From Chloropicon primus (Eukaryota; Chlorophyta; Chloropicophyceae; Chloropicales; Chloropicaceae), in contig CP060754.1 of the NCBI GenBank assembly GCA_023205875.1, positions 620,001-684,000 on the forward strand: a stretch of DNA of 64,000 nt. Direction: 5' to 3'. The notes beneath the pieces are model-generated. The model had not been told where the DNA came from, did not search any database, and worked only from the letters and a program-made list of their open reading frames with translations. Made by a program: the position numbers and the translations under genes. This document shows, piece by piece, positions 1-9,324 of this stretch (position 1 is its first letter; each line of letters begins with the position of its first letter).

Positions 1-2211
1 AAAAGGGACGCTCTCTATACGTGTATACAGGCGGTCGCCAGCGGAATAAATGACGTGCTGAATGAACATGAAGGGGAAGACGAAAGAATGGAAGAAGCAT
101 GTGTGGTGCCTAAACGGGTTACTTTGCCGGAGAAAGAAGTCGATGGCAAGTCGACCACTGGGGCTGAGGAGCAAGATCTCCTGAGTCTTCTCTTGGAGAA
201 AGATGAAAAGCAGATCATCTCGTCAAGCAATGCCGGAACCGCTGACGATGGCAAAATGGATTTGAACTTTGTGATCGAAGCCATTCAGCCCCAGTTCAAC
301 ATGGAATCGGAGGGTGCAAATGGTCGATTCCTCTTGTCTGCAGAGAAAGCGATCGTGAAAGGCTACAAGGGTTTTGTCGACGGGGTCTGCTTCCAGCAGA
401 AGAGTGAGATTGCCTTGCAATCGATTCAGATGCACATCTGTCAATTGGATGTCGACCCCAATGCCAAGGTTCAATGGCTGGATGCAGGCCAAGTGAAGTC
501 CGGGACTCTAGTGTCAGCCAACGAGTCTTTGCTGCACTCTGTCTTTGATCCGTGCTCGATTTCTTTGAATTTGTTTCAGAGAGGTCAGTATTTCGAGATC
601 GACATTGATTTGGCCTCCCTAACCCTCGCGCTTGATTCCAGGGAGTTTCAAATTACTTCTGACGTGGTGAGCAGGATTGCCCTTTCCCCCTTCCCAAAGA
701 TGTCGGAAAAGGTAAGCTTGTCCCTGCTTGGCTCCGACATGCTACAGATCACGAAACTGGGCATGTTCGCCTCACCAGAGCAACTGGATAGTTTCCAATC
801 TTTGAATAGAGCAGCCTACGAGGATCTGCAGAACATCGTGTACGCCCAGCAAATCTCAAAACGAGCTGTGGAAGAAGTGATTGAAAAGCCGGGAATCCGG
901 TGCCCAGATGCCTCGTACTTGAAGGAGAGGTTGGGCGAAAACATGAGGTACACTTTGCAGGAGAAGAAGGACCTTGTGAAGACATTGCTGCAGGCCGAGA
1001 AAAAGGCTAAAGCCTTGTCCAGCACAAACCACAAGCACACGAAGGTTTCTTTGAAGGTCAACGAGGTGAAGTGGTCTCTCTGCAAAGACAGAAAGGTCTT
1101 TATGGAGGCGACCTTGAAGAAGGTCAACTTCTCGAGGGTCCGTTACGAGGACTTTTCTGGAATAACAAGATTTCAGATCGGGGATGTCACCTGCGTCGCA
1201 AGCATTTTGGACGAGAAAGAAAACGTGAACACGTACGAGGTCCTCAGAAATTGGCAGATCAAGGAGTACGACTCTGTCCCTTTCATCCACATCTACATGG
1301 TCGCCAACGGGGAGAGCAATGGGTTGTCCTCCTTTGAGCTTTGTGACATCACCATGCATCCGATTGAAATATCCATGGCGCAAAAGACGGCCTCGGAGAT
1401 TCAAAAGTACTTTTTCCACAAGACCCTTAGCCCTGAGGAGAGGCAAAAGTTGTGGTCCCACGTCAGCAGCAGCTCTCCAGCGCCCCCAAGGAAAAGTGCG
1501 AACTTGGCCGAGAAGCCAGGGAAAGATGAATCGGGAGAGCAAAGCCCGGGGAGCTCTAGTCGGAGCCACCACAAGTCAACCCGCTCTCTGGATCTCAGTG
1601 CCCGCTCCATGGAGTCCGCGCTGTCTTCCCAATCCCAGGAGGTGTCCCACGTCCGAGCAAAATCGTTCGCGATGAGCGCGACGGACTACCTGCTCGAGGA
1701 CGAGGACATGGACGAGAACTTGTCTATGCTTGATCTCCTGAATGGGGGCTTCCCCCTGTCCCCATCGGACAGGAAGCTCATCCGCCAGGACAGCATGAAG
1801 CAGGAAAGGGGAATCCTCCTGAACAAAGTCAGGTTCAACGAGTTGGGCATCAAAGTCAGTTTCGAGAGCATCGTCCTGAACGTTTCGGACATGAAGGTGT
1901 ATCTGGACACCTTCAACTATCTTTACTACAAGGGGACGTGGAAGGACTTGCTGGACAAGGTGAAGTGGAACATCGTCAAATCGGTGGTCAAGAATGTAGC
2001 AGGGTTCCAATTCGGCAAAATCAAGGCGTTCACCAGCAGCCTCACGCCGAGTAAACTGAAACCCATATCGGCGAAGAAAAAATCCATCTTCTCCTGGAAT
2101 CGCGGCGAGTCTCCTCCCGGAAGCTCCGAGAAGAAGGGCGAGAAAGACAAGTCTGAGGACGCCATGCAGAAGAGGAAGCTTCTCTTTGGCGACAAGTACG
2201 TGAAGAAATAG
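1..2211 (+). CDS. BLTP2: BLTP2/SABRE-family bridge-like lipid transfer protein, C-terminal part
   Basis: The reading frame is open from base 1 without a stop, so this is the 3' part of a gene that starts outside the window (about 736 codons are visible). The last third matches the C-terminal region of the SABRE/KIP/Hobbit/FMP27 (BLTP2) family: a segment reading LFELCDI-like then MHPIEISMAQ, the following R-Q-K-L-W, and near the end MKVYLDTFNYLYYKGTWKDL followed by a basic tail rich in K and S. Family members are very large rod-shaped proteins that move lipids between ER and plasma membrane. A Ser-rich low-complexity linker lies at about 1460-1690. The next gene (TMEM53-like) converges on it 66 bp downstream. 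Family recognition is from memory of the Arabidopsis C terminus. Confidence 0.85.
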   Translation, partial: KRDALYTCIQAVASGINDVLNEHEGEDERMEEACVVPKRVTLPEKEVDGKSTTGAEEQDLLSLLLEKDEKQIISSSNAGTADDGKMDLNFVIEAIQPQFNMESEGANGRFLLSAEKAIVKGYKGFVDGVCFQQKSEIALQSIQMHICQLDVDPNAKVQWLDAGQVKSGTLVSANESLLHSVFDPCSISLNLFQRGQYFEIDIDLASLTLALDSREFQITSDVVSRIALSPFPKMSEKVSLSLLGSDMLQITKLGMFASPEQLDSFQSLNRAAYEDLQNIVYAQQISKRAVEEVIEKPGIRCPDASYLKERLGENMRYTLQEKKDLVKTLLQAEKKAKALSSTNHKHTKVSLKVNEVKWSLCKDRKVFMEATLKKVNFSRVRYEDFSGITRFQIGDVTCVASILDEKENVNTYEVLRNWQIKEYDSVPFIHIYMVANGESNGLSSFELCDITMHPIEISMAQKTASEIQKYFFHKTLSPEERQKLWSHVSSSSPAPPRKSANLAEKPGKDESGEQSPGSSSRSHHKSTRSLDLSARSMESALSSQSQEVSHVRAKSFAMSATDYLLEDEDMDENLSMLDLLNGGFPLSPSDRKLIRQDSMKQERGILLNKVRFNELGIKVSFESIVLNVSDMKVYLDTFNYLYYKGTWKDLLDKVKWNIVKSVVKNVAGFQFGKIKAFTSSLTPSKLKPISAKKKSIFSWNRGESPPGSSEKKGEKDKSEDAMQKRKLLFGDKYVKK

Positions 2212-2277
2212 AAGAAAGCGAAAGAAAATGTATATATAAAAGAATTGATTGGTATACAAGATGTGTAAGATTAAGGG

Positions 2278-3135
2278 CTACTGTAAGAGTACATCATTGT
2301 AGATAGTTTGCAAGCAGCAAACGTATTCGTTTTCGTGTTCCCTGAGCAAGTTGACGTGTTTGCCCGTTTCCCACTTCTTGGCGAGAGCCACCTTTTTGCC
2401 GCCCTCCTCCTGCCTGCTGATAAACTCCTCGATCGCTCGATACCCGATGACCTTGTCCTCCGCGCTGTACAAGTAGAATTGCTTGGCCTTTTCGAGTGAC
2501 CCAAAGCTGCGAAGCACCGAGGCGTTCCAGTCGCCATATATCATCCGGTCGTAGACTGCCCAGCCATTGTCCCAGAAGGTCTTGAACCACTTCCTGTTGT
2601 AAACGGACAAGGCCGTCTCCTCGTCCTTCGCCTTCAGAACCCCTGTCAGCACACCGACGACCGCATCCTCCCGGGTCAGCCCCAAGCTTGGCCCGCAGTC
2701 GAACACCACCGCAGCCACGGAGTCTTTGATCTCACACTTGAGGTCTTCCTGCAGCACGCTGCCGAAGAAGGTGAACCCGCCTTGGGAGAACAGGTGCCAG
2801 ACCACTTTCCCTTCTGGTTTGGGCAAGTTCTGCAGGAACTTCCTGGCTTCCCGTTCGCAGAACCTCCGCAACAAGATCGCCTTGACGCTCGGGGAGTAGC
2901 AGATCACCCGCTTGACCCCGATCTTCCTCCACGTCTCGCAGTACTTGTCGAGGTGCCTCTGCTGACTCCCAAACCAGCCCACGCAGATGACGCTAACGTC
3001 CTTGGCCCTCGAAACGCTCGGCGCATTCGCACGCTTCCTGAACGACGCCGCCTCCGTGTTCAGCGGCCGACGCGACTGCCCCACCGACCACGCGAGCACC
3101 GGGCTCGCCACCCTCGCCACCCCCCTCCACCGCAT
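2278..3135 (-). CDS. TMEM53: TMEM53-like protein (DUF829 alpha/beta hydrolase fold)
   Basis: A single exon of 285 residues. The ATG at 3135 (MRWRGV) is preferred because longer in-frame starts would run into the divergent ATG1 gene. The N-terminal 40 residues are basic and could be an organelle or membrane targeting region. The body carries the DUF829/TMEM53 pattern: CVGWFGSQQRHLDKYCETW followed by WHLFSQGGFTFFGSVL and then VVFDCGPSLG, which correspond to the hydrolase-fold strands, the nucleophile-elbow-like region and the Asp-containing strand. TMEM53 proteins lie at the nuclear envelope or ER in animals; plant members are poorly characterised, so no substrate is assigned. It shares a 265 bp divergent promoter with ATG1. 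Confidence 0.85.
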   Translation of the reverse strand: MRWRGVARVASPVLAWSVGQSRRPLNTEAASFRKRANAPSVSRAKDVSVICVGWFGSQQRHLDKYCETWRKIGVKRVICYSPSVKAILLRRFCEREARKFLQNLPKPEGKVVWHLFSQGGFTFFGSVLQEDLKCEIKDSVAAVVFDCGPSLGLTREDAVVGVLTGVLKAKDEETALSVYNRKWFKTFWDNGWAVYDRMIYGDWNASVLRSFGSLEKAKQFYLYSAEDKVIGYRAIEEFISRQEEGGKKVALAKKWETGKHVNLLREHENEYVCCLQTIYNDVLLQ

Positions 3136-3400
3136 CGATAGACGCCTCCTCTTGTCCTCCTCGACCTCGACCTCGACCTCTCCGCTTCCCAGCCACAGCA
3201 ACAGCCCTGTGAGCAATAGCAGAGGGGGAGGAGGGAGGGAGAAGGAGGGAGTGGGAGAAGGAGGAGGGAGGAGGAGGAGTGCGAGGAGCGAGTCAAACCT
3301 AAAACCTAAAAGCAGCGAAGCCCAGGGAGCCCGAGCTGAGGGGTCGTGGTGTCGTCGTGGTGTCGTCGCTTGTCGTGCGGTCTTCCGTGTCGTCAGCACC
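3136..3400. promoter_or_regulatory. Divergent promoter between TMEM53-like and ATG1
   Basis: This 265 bp gap separates two divergent start codons. It contains a G/A-rich purine run at about 3226-3285 and a short tandem motif resembling CCTAAAA near 3298-3310. No TATA box is obvious by eye. Confidence 0.5.
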
Positions 3401-5317
3401 ATGGCGTCGTCGAGCGGGAAGAAGGAGGTGGACAAGTGGACGCTGACGGAGGTGATAGGGCACGGGTCTTTCGCCAAGGTGTGGAAGGCGGTGCACAAGG
3501 AGACGAACCACGTTGCAGCGGTGAAAGAAATAAACACGGAGAGACTCAACAAGAAGCTTTTGGAGAGCCTGGCCTCGGAGATAGCCGTGCTGCAGCGTGT
3601 GAACCACCCGCACATCGTGAACCTTTACGAGACCATAAAGAGGCCGGAGAAGAGCAGGATATACCTCGTCCTCGAGTACTGCCAGGGCGGTGACCTGTCG
3701 CACTTTGTGAAAAAGAACGGCCGTCTCGGGGAGGAGCGGGTGTTGTACTTCATGCGTCAGCTGTGCTCGGGGCTCAAGCACCTCAGGAGCCTGAACCTGA
3801 TGCACAGGGACCTGAAGCCCCAGAACTTGCTGCTGTCCACCTCCAAGGACGAGGAGGGGAAGGTCGTGCTCAAGATAGCGGACTTTGGGTTTGCCAGGGA
3901 CTTGAGCATCCACGGCCTGGCGGACACGCTCTGCGGCTCGCCGCTCTACATGGCGCCCGAGATACTGCAGTACAAGCAGTACGACGTGAAGGCCGACCTG
4001 TGGAGCGTCGGGGCGATCCTTTTCGAGCTAGTCAGCGGGGTCCCGCCGTACACCGGGAGCAACCACATCCAGCTCCTGAAGAGCATAGAGCAGAAGGAGG
4101 CGAGGCTCCCGCTGGACTTGGAGCTTTCTGTTCCCTGCAGGCACCTCATCAAGTGCCTGCTGGAAAAGAACCCGATCCAGAGGCTCTCCTTCGAGGGCCT
4201 GTTCTCGCACCCGTTTATCACGGGGGACACGAAGTCCCTCGAGGTGGACCAACTGTCGAGGCACTTTCAGGGGCACAGCATCAGCCGGAGCATCACGTAC
4301 AAGGCCCAGGCCGTGAGCAGGAGCCAGGGAAGGAGGCATTCCGGGGGGGCGAGCGGAAGGAAAGGCGTCGGCGAGGAGGCCGATCCCACCCAGCCTAAGA
4401 AAAAGGTGTCTCCCGGACTCGCCCCCCCTTCGGAGAGAAGCGCGCAGGGCAACTCTCAGTGCAGCTCGCTGGAGAAGGAGTACGTTCTCATCGAGAGCCC
4501 GGGGCCGAACCAGGCGAGCTCGGCCTCGTCCCAACAGTCGTCGTCGCAGCAGAGCAGACCGAATTCAAGCAGCCTGAGGACGAGGGGTATGAGTCTTGGA
4601 AGCACCGACATGTTCCGTCAGTACGCGGTGAAGTCCACTCTCAAGGGATCTGGTCCGGAATCGGCGCCCTCGACACCGAAAAAGTCGAACTTCAACTTGC
4701 CAATCCACAGGCCCGAGAGCAACCTGGAAAGAATTTTGCTTCTTGAGAAGTGTGCCACGATCATAGACTCCCAGGCAAGCAACCAGGAGGACAACAGCAA
4801 CGCCTTTGCCCTGTACCTTTTCAGCGCAAAGCTTCTGGAGACGTGCTGCAGGTTGATCCAGACGGAGCTGTCCTCGGCATCAGAGAAGGCTCCGGCTGAG
4901 GACGATGAAGGGAACGACATCAATTTTGACGAGTTCCAGAAGAGCACCCTGGTGAAGATGGAGGACCAGCTGGTGAAGGCTCAGACTCTGGCGGAGACCA
5001 GGCTTATCCCAACCGACTCGAGTCACAACAACACGATCCCAGATCCCTTGGATTTGATATACAAGGAGGCCTTGGCGATTGCCAGGAAGGGGGCAGTCGA
5101 AGAGATCATGGGGAACTACGCAAGCGGAGCGGAAAGCTACTTTTGCGCCCTCAACCTGCTTTTCTTCATCTGCACGGAGGCAAAGGAGATCGCCTTCGAC
5201 CCACCCCTGACGCTGGACCAGGCGGAGCAGGCCAGGGTTTACAACTACACCCTGAACATCCAGGAGAGATACACCGCCTGCGCTGCACAGAACTCAGCAC
5301 TATCGCCGCAGGAGTGA
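3401..5317 (+). CDS. ATG1: ATG1/ULK-type autophagy-initiating Ser/Thr kinase
   Basis: 638 residues from the ATG at 3401 (MASSSGKKEVD); the frame is open further upstream but that part overlaps the divergent promoter. The kinase domain covers about residues 13-275: glycine loop GHGSFAKVWKA, catalytic HRDLKPQN at about 133, DFG in IADFGFAR at about 160, and activation-segment end GSPLYMAPE. These loops match ATG1/ULK kinases, which start autophagosome formation with ATG13. A Ser/Gln-rich linker (about 300-440) is followed by a C-terminal helical region (about 445-635) with the size and leucine spacing of the tandem MIT domains that bind ATG13. Single exon. It converges with ESF2 85 bp downstream. 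Confidence 0.92.
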   Translation: MASSSGKKEVDKWTLTEVIGHGSFAKVWKAVHKETNHVAAVKEINTERLNKKLLESLASEIAVLQRVNHPHIVNLYETIKRPEKSRIYLVLEYCQGGDLSHFVKKNGRLGEERVLYFMRQLCSGLKHLRSLNLMHRDLKPQNLLLSTSKDEEGKVVLKIADFGFARDLSIHGLADTLCGSPLYMAPEILQYKQYDVKADLWSVGAILFELVSGVPPYTGSNHIQLLKSIEQKEARLPLDLELSVPCRHLIKCLLEKNPIQRLSFEGLFSHPFITGDTKSLEVDQLSRHFQGHSISRSITYKAQAVSRSQGRRHSGGASGRKGVGEEADPTQPKKKVSPGLAPPSERSAQGNSQCSSLEKEYVLIESPGPNQASSASSQQSSSQQSRPNSSSLRTRGMSLGSTDMFRQYAVKSTLKGSGPESAPSTPKKSNFNLPIHRPESNLERILLLEKCATIIDSQASNQEDNSNAFALYLFSAKLLETCCRLIQTELSSASEKAPAEDDEGNDINFDEFQKSTLVKMEDQLVKAQTLAETRLIPTDSSHNNTIPDPLDLIYKEALAIARKGAVEEIMGNYASGAESYFCALNLLFFICTEAKEIAFDPPLTLDQAEQARVYNYTLNIQERYTACAAQNSALSPQE

Positions 5318-5402
5318 GGCCCCGTCCGTTGAACGGCAGTTTTGTGTTCTGTACAACATCGATATGTAAAACAAAAAGATGATATTATTGTTACAACTAT
5401 AT

Positions 5403-6228
5403 TTACTTGGAGCCCCCAATGAGGGAGAGCACGCCCTTTGAGATTCTGGTCTGTTTCTTGTCCGTCACGGGGTCCGGGCGAGCCTTCTTCTGGGGGAAGA
5501 CCCTCGCGCTCCTCTTCTCCTCAATGCTCCTGAGCATATCCTCGCCGCCAATGTCCCGTTTCCTCTTCTCGATCTCTGAGATGACCTTGGCCTGGTCCAC
5601 CTTGGACAGGTAGAAGTCTCTCTCCTTCCTCGCGGCGGATACCTCGGCAGCAAGCTTCTGGTCCCTCACCCTCCGCCTGTACGCAATGTCCTCGGTGAGG
5701 TTCTCCCACTTGAAGCCGGGGAGGTACTTGAGGTTCCAAAGGTCGTAGTAGTACTTGGAGCGCTTCTTCCTCCCCCCCATGGGCTCCCCGTTCAGCAGCC
5801 TCGCCACATGCTTGGCCACCTTCTTGTCCACGAACTCGATCCAGCCCTCGCTGTAGCTCTTCCCCTGCTTCTTGCCGTTCTTCGCCTTGGAGCCCGAGCC
5901 GTGCTCCAGAGCAAGGTACACCCGGTCTATCTTCCCATGGACGGACAGCATCTGCTTCAGCCGCATGGGTTTCAGGTGAGGTGGTATGCGGCTTATGTAC
6001 ACTATACCTGGGAGAAGCAGCCGTACGAGAGCAAACGAGTCACTGTCAGAGGGCCAGCCCAACAAGACGCACAGGCAGGTCTGCAGACTTACCACTCTTT
6101 TTCTTCTTCCCGACCTTTCCCACGGTCCCTTTCAGTATCTCCTCCCTCGTGGGCACCTTGGCAATCCTCTTCTCTCCTACCCTTCCCTCATCCCTCCTCT
6201 CACTCGGTTCGCCCATCGCCTCCTCCAT
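5403..6228 (-). CDS. ESF2: ESF2/ABT1-like RRM protein for 18S rRNA processing, two exons
   Basis: The exons are 6228-6093 and 6007-5403, giving 246 residues. The intron 6092-6008 (85 nt) has GTAAGT and CCCAG borders; joining gives KKKKSGIVYISRIPPHLKP, which restores the family's continuous RRM start. The RRM carries an insertion rich in K/G between strands, then the ABT1/ESF2-typical block YYYDLWNLKYLPGFKWENLT and a basic helical tail. In yeast Esf2 acts in the SSU processome with the helicase Dbp8. The start at 6228 is the first ATG before the divergent TGD4 gene; a second ATG lies at 6216. The 5' exon is short, acidic-basic and low complexity, so the exact start is less certain than the rest. 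Confidence 0.9.
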
Positions 6229-6321
6229 CGCCTCCCTCCTCTCCTCTCTCTCGCCCCTCCTCCCCTCGTCTTGTTTTGAGGGACGGGTTTCAGCCGAAGC
6301 GGATAACGACGGGTAACGAGG

Positions 6322-7956
6322 ATGACGGTGATACCGGAGAAGCACCTGTTGAGCCAGATAGGGCACCTGCTGAACGCCCAGGCGGTGAGGGGACAGGAGG
6401 AGACGAGCCCGTCTTCTCTGGGAGCGGTTGTTCGACGCGTGCCGGGAGAGCCGAGCCCGTTGCCCCAGAAGCAACCGAGTGGGATATCACGATCCGAGCA
6501 GCTGTTGGGTCTCCAGAGGTACTTGAATTTCCCTTTCGTTCCGGCGTATGTGGGCAAGGACGGCGGTGTTGTGCTGGACAGGGTGGTTCACACCCTTGGC
6601 AGCCGGGGGAGCTCGTGGTGGGCGACGATAACCGCGCGGCTGAGGGCACAGAGGGCGTGGTTTCAGCACAAGGAAGGGAAGAGCAGGAAAAACTCCTTGG
6701 TGGACCCCAAAAACTACGCTTTGAGCGTGCAGACGAACAGCAGGGTGTCGAGGCTCCTGTCCGTGTGCGCGAATCTAGAGTTCGATGACTTCAACCAGGT
6801 GGTCTCCTTGGCGAATGGGAGGGAGAGCGAGGTCCCTCTGAGGATGCAGGCCGAGCTCAAGCAGAAGCTGCCCATGCACCAGCTCACGGCGGAGGCCGTC
6901 CTTCACGGGAGGTACAGGAGCTCGAACGAGGGTACCGTCGCCATCCCGAGGGTTCTGTCAGCCGACATTGCCTCTGACAGCAGGAGGAGCGGGCTCAGGT
7001 ACCAGGCTGGCGTCTTCCAGGTGGTCTCCAACAAGGACGCGAAAGATATTTTCGACCAAGACATCTCGGAGCTCCACACCTCCACCTTCCTGCAGTGCGC
7101 GGCCACGATGGAGAAGGACTTCGTGCTGTGGAAGGGGAGGAAATCAAACGACACTCGGAAGCAAAAGGCTCGGGCGCTCAGTCCTTTTGAGCTGGCTTAC
7201 AGCACCAGCAAATTCAGCTCGGAGATTTCCAAGCACCTCAAGCAGCCCAGGGACTCGTCCACGAAACCCAAGGAGAAGGCGGTGTCCTCGCCAAGGAGAA
7301 GGATGCCTTTCAGTGCGCTGCTCCACACCCCCTACCTCAGTTTCGGCGGGGTGGCCGGCGTCCTGGCCCAAGGCAGGCTGAGGACGGAGCCCGCGGGAGA
7401 AGAGAATGCCGGGTTCCTTTCGAGGGTCCCGGGGCTCCTTAGCGTGGGTGACAATTCCTTCTGGACCACAAGGAGGTTCTTCGCCTCCACGGGGCTGAAC
7501 ATGCAGCTGGGCAACTTTTCGAAGCACCTCTTGGATTTTACTTCCCTTTCGGTGAAGCTCGACACGGGAATACCCGTTGCCTCGGAGCACCCCTCCCCCC
7601 TGGATCCGCAGGGGGGAGGGGGCGGCATCACCAAGGTGCCTGGCCTGAAGCACGGCCTGCTGGACCACTACCAGCAGAGGAAGCACATGCTTAGCGCTTC
7701 CGTGGCGCAGCAAGTGTTTGGTCCCCTCAGAGTTCGGGCTGACGCAAGGTGCGAGATCGAGTTGCGGAAACCAAAGGAGAACGCCCCGGTCCTCGAGCAG
7801 CTGAGCTCGGTTGCGTGCTTCCCGGGGGGGGCGCCCAAGCCGGAGATTGTTTACGGTTTGGACTGCCAGCTTCCCTACCTCAACGGTGCCGCGAGGTTTT
7901 CGTTGTGGTACTCGCCCACGAGGAAGGAGGGTCTGGGCGAGATCAGGTTGCTGTGA
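6322..7956 (+). CDS. TGD4: TGD4-like outer-envelope lipid transfer protein
   Basis: A single exon of 544 residues. The N terminus holds the TGD4-like block VRRVPGEPSPLP followed by SRSEQLLGLQRYLNFPFVP, and the C terminus ends with FSLWYSPTRKEGLGEIRLL, matching the closing strand of plant TGD4 (W-Y-S-P-x-R-K-E-G). The middle alternates short hydrophobic strands, as expected for a beta-barrel. In Arabidopsis TGD4 sits in the chloroplast outer envelope and binds phosphatidic acid while lipids move from ER to plastid, feeding the TGD1-2-3 ABC transporter. This is a strong marker for the green lineage. A divergent 93 bp gap separates it from ESF2, and it converges with the poly-Asp gene. Confidence 0.88.
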   Translation: MTVIPEKHLLSQIGHLLNAQAVRGQEETSPSSLGAVVRRVPGEPSPLPQKQPSGISRSEQLLGLQRYLNFPFVPAYVGKDGGVVLDRVVHTLGSRGSSWWATITARLRAQRAWFQHKEGKSRKNSLVDPKNYALSVQTNSRVSRLLSVCANLEFDDFNQVVSLANGRESEVPLRMQAELKQKLPMHQLTAEAVLHGRYRSSNEGTVAIPRVLSADIASDSRRSGLRYQAGVFQVVSNKDAKDIFDQDISELHTSTFLQCAATMEKDFVLWKGRKSNDTRKQKARALSPFELAYSTSKFSSEISKHLKQPRDSSTKPKEKAVSSPRRRMPFSALLHTPYLSFGGVAGVLAQGRLRTEPAGEENAGFLSRVPGLLSVGDNSFWTTRRFFASTGLNMQLGNFSKHLLDFTSLSVKLDTGIPVASEHPSPLDPQGGGGGITKVPGLKHGLLDHYQQRKHMLSASVAQQVFGPLRVRADARCEIELRKPKENAPVLEQLSSVACFPGGAPKPEIVYGLDCQLPYLNGAARFSLWYSPTRKEGLGEIRLL

Positions 7957-8030
7957 CGCAATGCCAACTAATCGTCGTGTTTCACCATACTTGTGTGTTC
8001 TTCAAAGGGTTATTCTTTGTACCAGGCACG

Positions 8031-8283
8031 CTACTCGTCGTCGTCCTCGTCAGAGGAGTCTTCCGGATCACGCTTCCTCTTGCCGAGTTCCCCTTCGCTC
8101 TCCTCCTCTTCGCTAGACTCCTCCCCCTCTTCTTCGGCATCAAAGTCGTTCGTGTCCTTACCAACATCCCCACCCAGCAGGAACGCGGTTCCCGGCTCCT
8201 CATCGTCGTCGTCGTCGTCGTCGTCGTCAGACTCAACCTGAGGCAAGCCTTCCTCCTCCGCTTCGTCCGAATCCGAGTCATCA

Positions 8284-8323
<40 letters not shown>

Positions 8324-8905
8324 TGGGGGCGGGGGGTACAAACGCACGAGTGAAGGAGTCAGTGACAAAGAAAACTCGTCTGCAAGGGCGCACCTGTCGA
8401 ACTCACCTGTCGTCGTCGTCGTCGTCGTCGTCGTCGCTATCGTCGTCGCTATCGTCGTCGCTACCCGACACGTCCTCCTCGTCGTCGTCGTCGTCGTCAC
8501 TGCTCGATCCCTCTATGTCGACCTGCACACGAGAGCGAACGGGACCCGCGTCAGTCGTCGCCGCGCAGCCAAGCGCCCAGGGGCGTTCCCAAAACTACTT
8601 ACCTCCTCAATGTCCTCCTCCTCTACCTCCGACTCCTTCTCCGAGTCGTCCGACTCCTCGTCCTCGCCCGCCTCCGCGTCCTCCTGAACCTGGCCCTCTT
8701 GCTCGCTGTCCTCCTGCACGCCGAAATTGTTGCCCTGGCCCAGGGCCTCCGCCAAAACCGTGGTGGTCGCCTCGCCAGCCACCCCGAGACCTTGGCGCCA
8801 AACTAGGTCTTCACCCGTGGCAGGTGGAAGCCCTTCCTTGCTCACGCCAGCGGGAGCCGCCGCTCGCAAGTACCTCCTCTCCACAATGCTCGCCTTGTCC
8901 GGCAT
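8031..8905 (-). CDS. Acidic poly-Asp/Glu protein of unknown function, three exons
   Basis: I do not recognise this family. The proposed exons are 8905-8603, 8522-8407 and 8322-8031 (236 residues). Introns of 80 and 84 nt have GTAAGT/GTGCAG and GTGAGT/CCCCAG borders and keep the frame. The N-terminal 60 residues are ordinary sequence (MPDKASIVERRYLRAAAPAG and a following GEDLVWRQGLG) and are the only part likely to be diagnostic. The rest is a very acidic tail made by GAC/GAT repeats, ending KRKRDPEDSSDEDDDE, which looks like a small nuclear-type basic patch. An acidic histone-chaperone or nucleolar role is only a guess. A repeat containing telo-box motifs lies upstream at 9031-9090. Confidence 0.7.
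8180..8510. repeat. GAC/TCG trinucleotide microsatellite within coding exons
   Basis: Three blocks of (TCG)n on the plus strand, at about 8205-8229, 8281-8321 and 8407-8500, encode Asp runs on the minus strand. They are interrupted by single variants and by the second intron. The triplet period keeps the frame, so length changes would lengthen or shorten acidic runs without frameshift. Confidence 0.9.
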
Positions 8906-9324
8906 CTCTCGCCTCTCTCGTCCTCACAACAACAGCAACAACAACCTCTGTCTCTAGTAGGCTCTCCTCCTGTGCTACCGAACCATCCCCATGGCCATTT
9001 CAACTCAACAACTCAACCCTCCTTTGAAAAGGCGGGAGCGCGGAAAAACCCTACAGGCGGGGAGCGCGGAAAAACCCTACAAACCCTAATGATCCTTTCA
9101 GGGGCGGGGAAAGAGGGGAAAAGAAAGGATCTCCCCCTCGGACCCAAGGCCATGGCCATGGCTTGGCTTGTCCTCGCGGGGATGGGAAGGAAGGAGGGGT
9201 GGTGTGAGGGCGGTGGTGGCGGTTGCAATTTGTTGCTGGGATCTAAAAAATGTTTGAACCACAAGCAGGGCAGGCCCAGCCTTGCCCGAGTGTTGTTTGC
9301 TTATTCGCCGGTCGTCGCCAGCCC
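8906..9324. promoter_or_regulatory. Intergenic region with telo-box direct repeats
   Basis: This is 419 bp between the start of the poly-Asp gene and the 3' end of the CBM20 gene. A unit of about 26 bp (GGCGGGAGCGCGGAAAAACC then CTACA) is repeated at 9031-9055 and 9056-9081, followed by a third AAACCCTAAT at 9081-9090. AAACCCTA is the plant telo-box, common in promoters of ribosome-biogenesis and translation genes. The site is 125-185 bp upstream of the poly-Asp gene's ATG. Confidence 0.6.

Noticed and set aside
8380-8406. Alternative acceptor giving a 27 nt intron in the poly-Asp gene
   Set aside because: Too short for splicing; the acceptor at 8323-8324 gives an 84 nt intron like its neighbours.
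8281-8500. Possible CRISPR-like repeat array
   Set aside because: The units are plain 3 bp repeats without spacers, in a eukaryotic coding exon.
7749-8687. Plus-strand ORF with Val and Ser runs
   Set aside because: It is the translation of TCG repeats on the strand opposite to the poly-Asp gene, and overlaps the TGD4 end in a different frame.
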